Positions 63,956 through 64,000 of a stretch of DNA of 64,000 nt are shown in pieces. Below the pieces are notes generated by a model that was not told the DNA's origin, did not search any database, and saw nothing but the letters and a program-made list of their open reading frames with translations. The stretch lies in the NCBI GenBank assembly GCA_964017045.1, contig OZ024802.1, positions 27,096,293 to 27,160,292 of the forward strand, given 5' to 3'. The translations under genes were made by a program, and so were the position numbers. Source of the stretch: Omphiscola glabra (Eukaryota > Mollusca > Gastropoda > Lymnaeidae). Within the stretch, counting starts at the first letter, position 1; each line of letters begins with the position of its first letter.

Positions 63956-64000
63956 TGTTAAGTTTAGGGATAGATTTAGGGATAAATTTACATAAATTCA

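Overview
The window is animal nuclear DNA, most likely from a heterobranch/pulmonate gastropod. The evidence is spliced genes with GT-AG introns, an adenosine deaminase-related growth factor (ADGF) of the type prominent in molluscs, a polo-like kinase, a family of secreted fibrinogen-domain proteins, and a repeat load of LINEs, hAT MITEs and minisatellites. Five short hAT elements have SPIN-type ends (CAGTGGTTCTCAACC), a horizontally transferred family reported from tetrapods, a triatomine bug and a pond snail. No prokaryotic gene, CRISPR array, rRNA or convincing tRNA was seen.

Layout. (1) About 0.5-14.7 kb, + strand: the 3' portion of an ADGF/ADA2 gene. Ten coding exons are readable, plus a candidate alternative last exon at 14552-14691. 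Its introns are packed with minisatellites, several of which start or end exactly at a splice site and appear to be copies of that splice site. A 600-bp telomere-like array lies in the last intron. (2) About 15.9-41.6 kb: a tandem segmental duplication carrying five copies (A-E) of an intronless minus-strand gene for a secreted protein with a PAN-like domain, a degenerate EGF-like domain and a fibrinogen-related domain. Only copy C (34051-35142) is fully intact. A, D and E are broken by frameshifts, a deletion or a LINE insertion, and B has lost its signal peptide. Four copies share an upstream segment with a CRE-type site (TGACGTCA), exact in A-C and one base off in D. The duplicons also carry 44/47-bp satellite arrays and pieces of an RNase-H-type LINE. 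A 3.39-kb RTE-type retrotransposon (26559-29947) sits between B and C, flanked by a direct repeat of about 236 bp that looks like an exceptionally long target-site duplication. (3) About 41.6-53.7 kb: gene-poor repeat territory with three more SPIN-like elements after the interrupted one, LINE 3' ends, minisatellites and a second, 5'-truncated RTE copy. One SPIN copy is split by a solo LTR with a perfect 5-bp duplication. (4) 53.7-62.1 kb, minus strand: twelve exons of a polo-like kinase (PLK1/polo) from the kinase glycine loop to the stop codon. The first exon(s) lie beyond or unseen within the right edge.

ADGF (extracellular adenosine deaminase/growth factor) and the fibrinogen-domain proteins are both predicted to be secreted, and relatives of both are tied to molluscan haemocyte and immune biology. 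PLK1 is a housekeeping mitotic kinase. The sequence gives no reason to see the three as one pathway. The most unusual content is the splice-site-seeded minisatellites, the PAN-EGF-fibrinogen array, the SPIN invasion and the RTE insertion with its very long target duplication.
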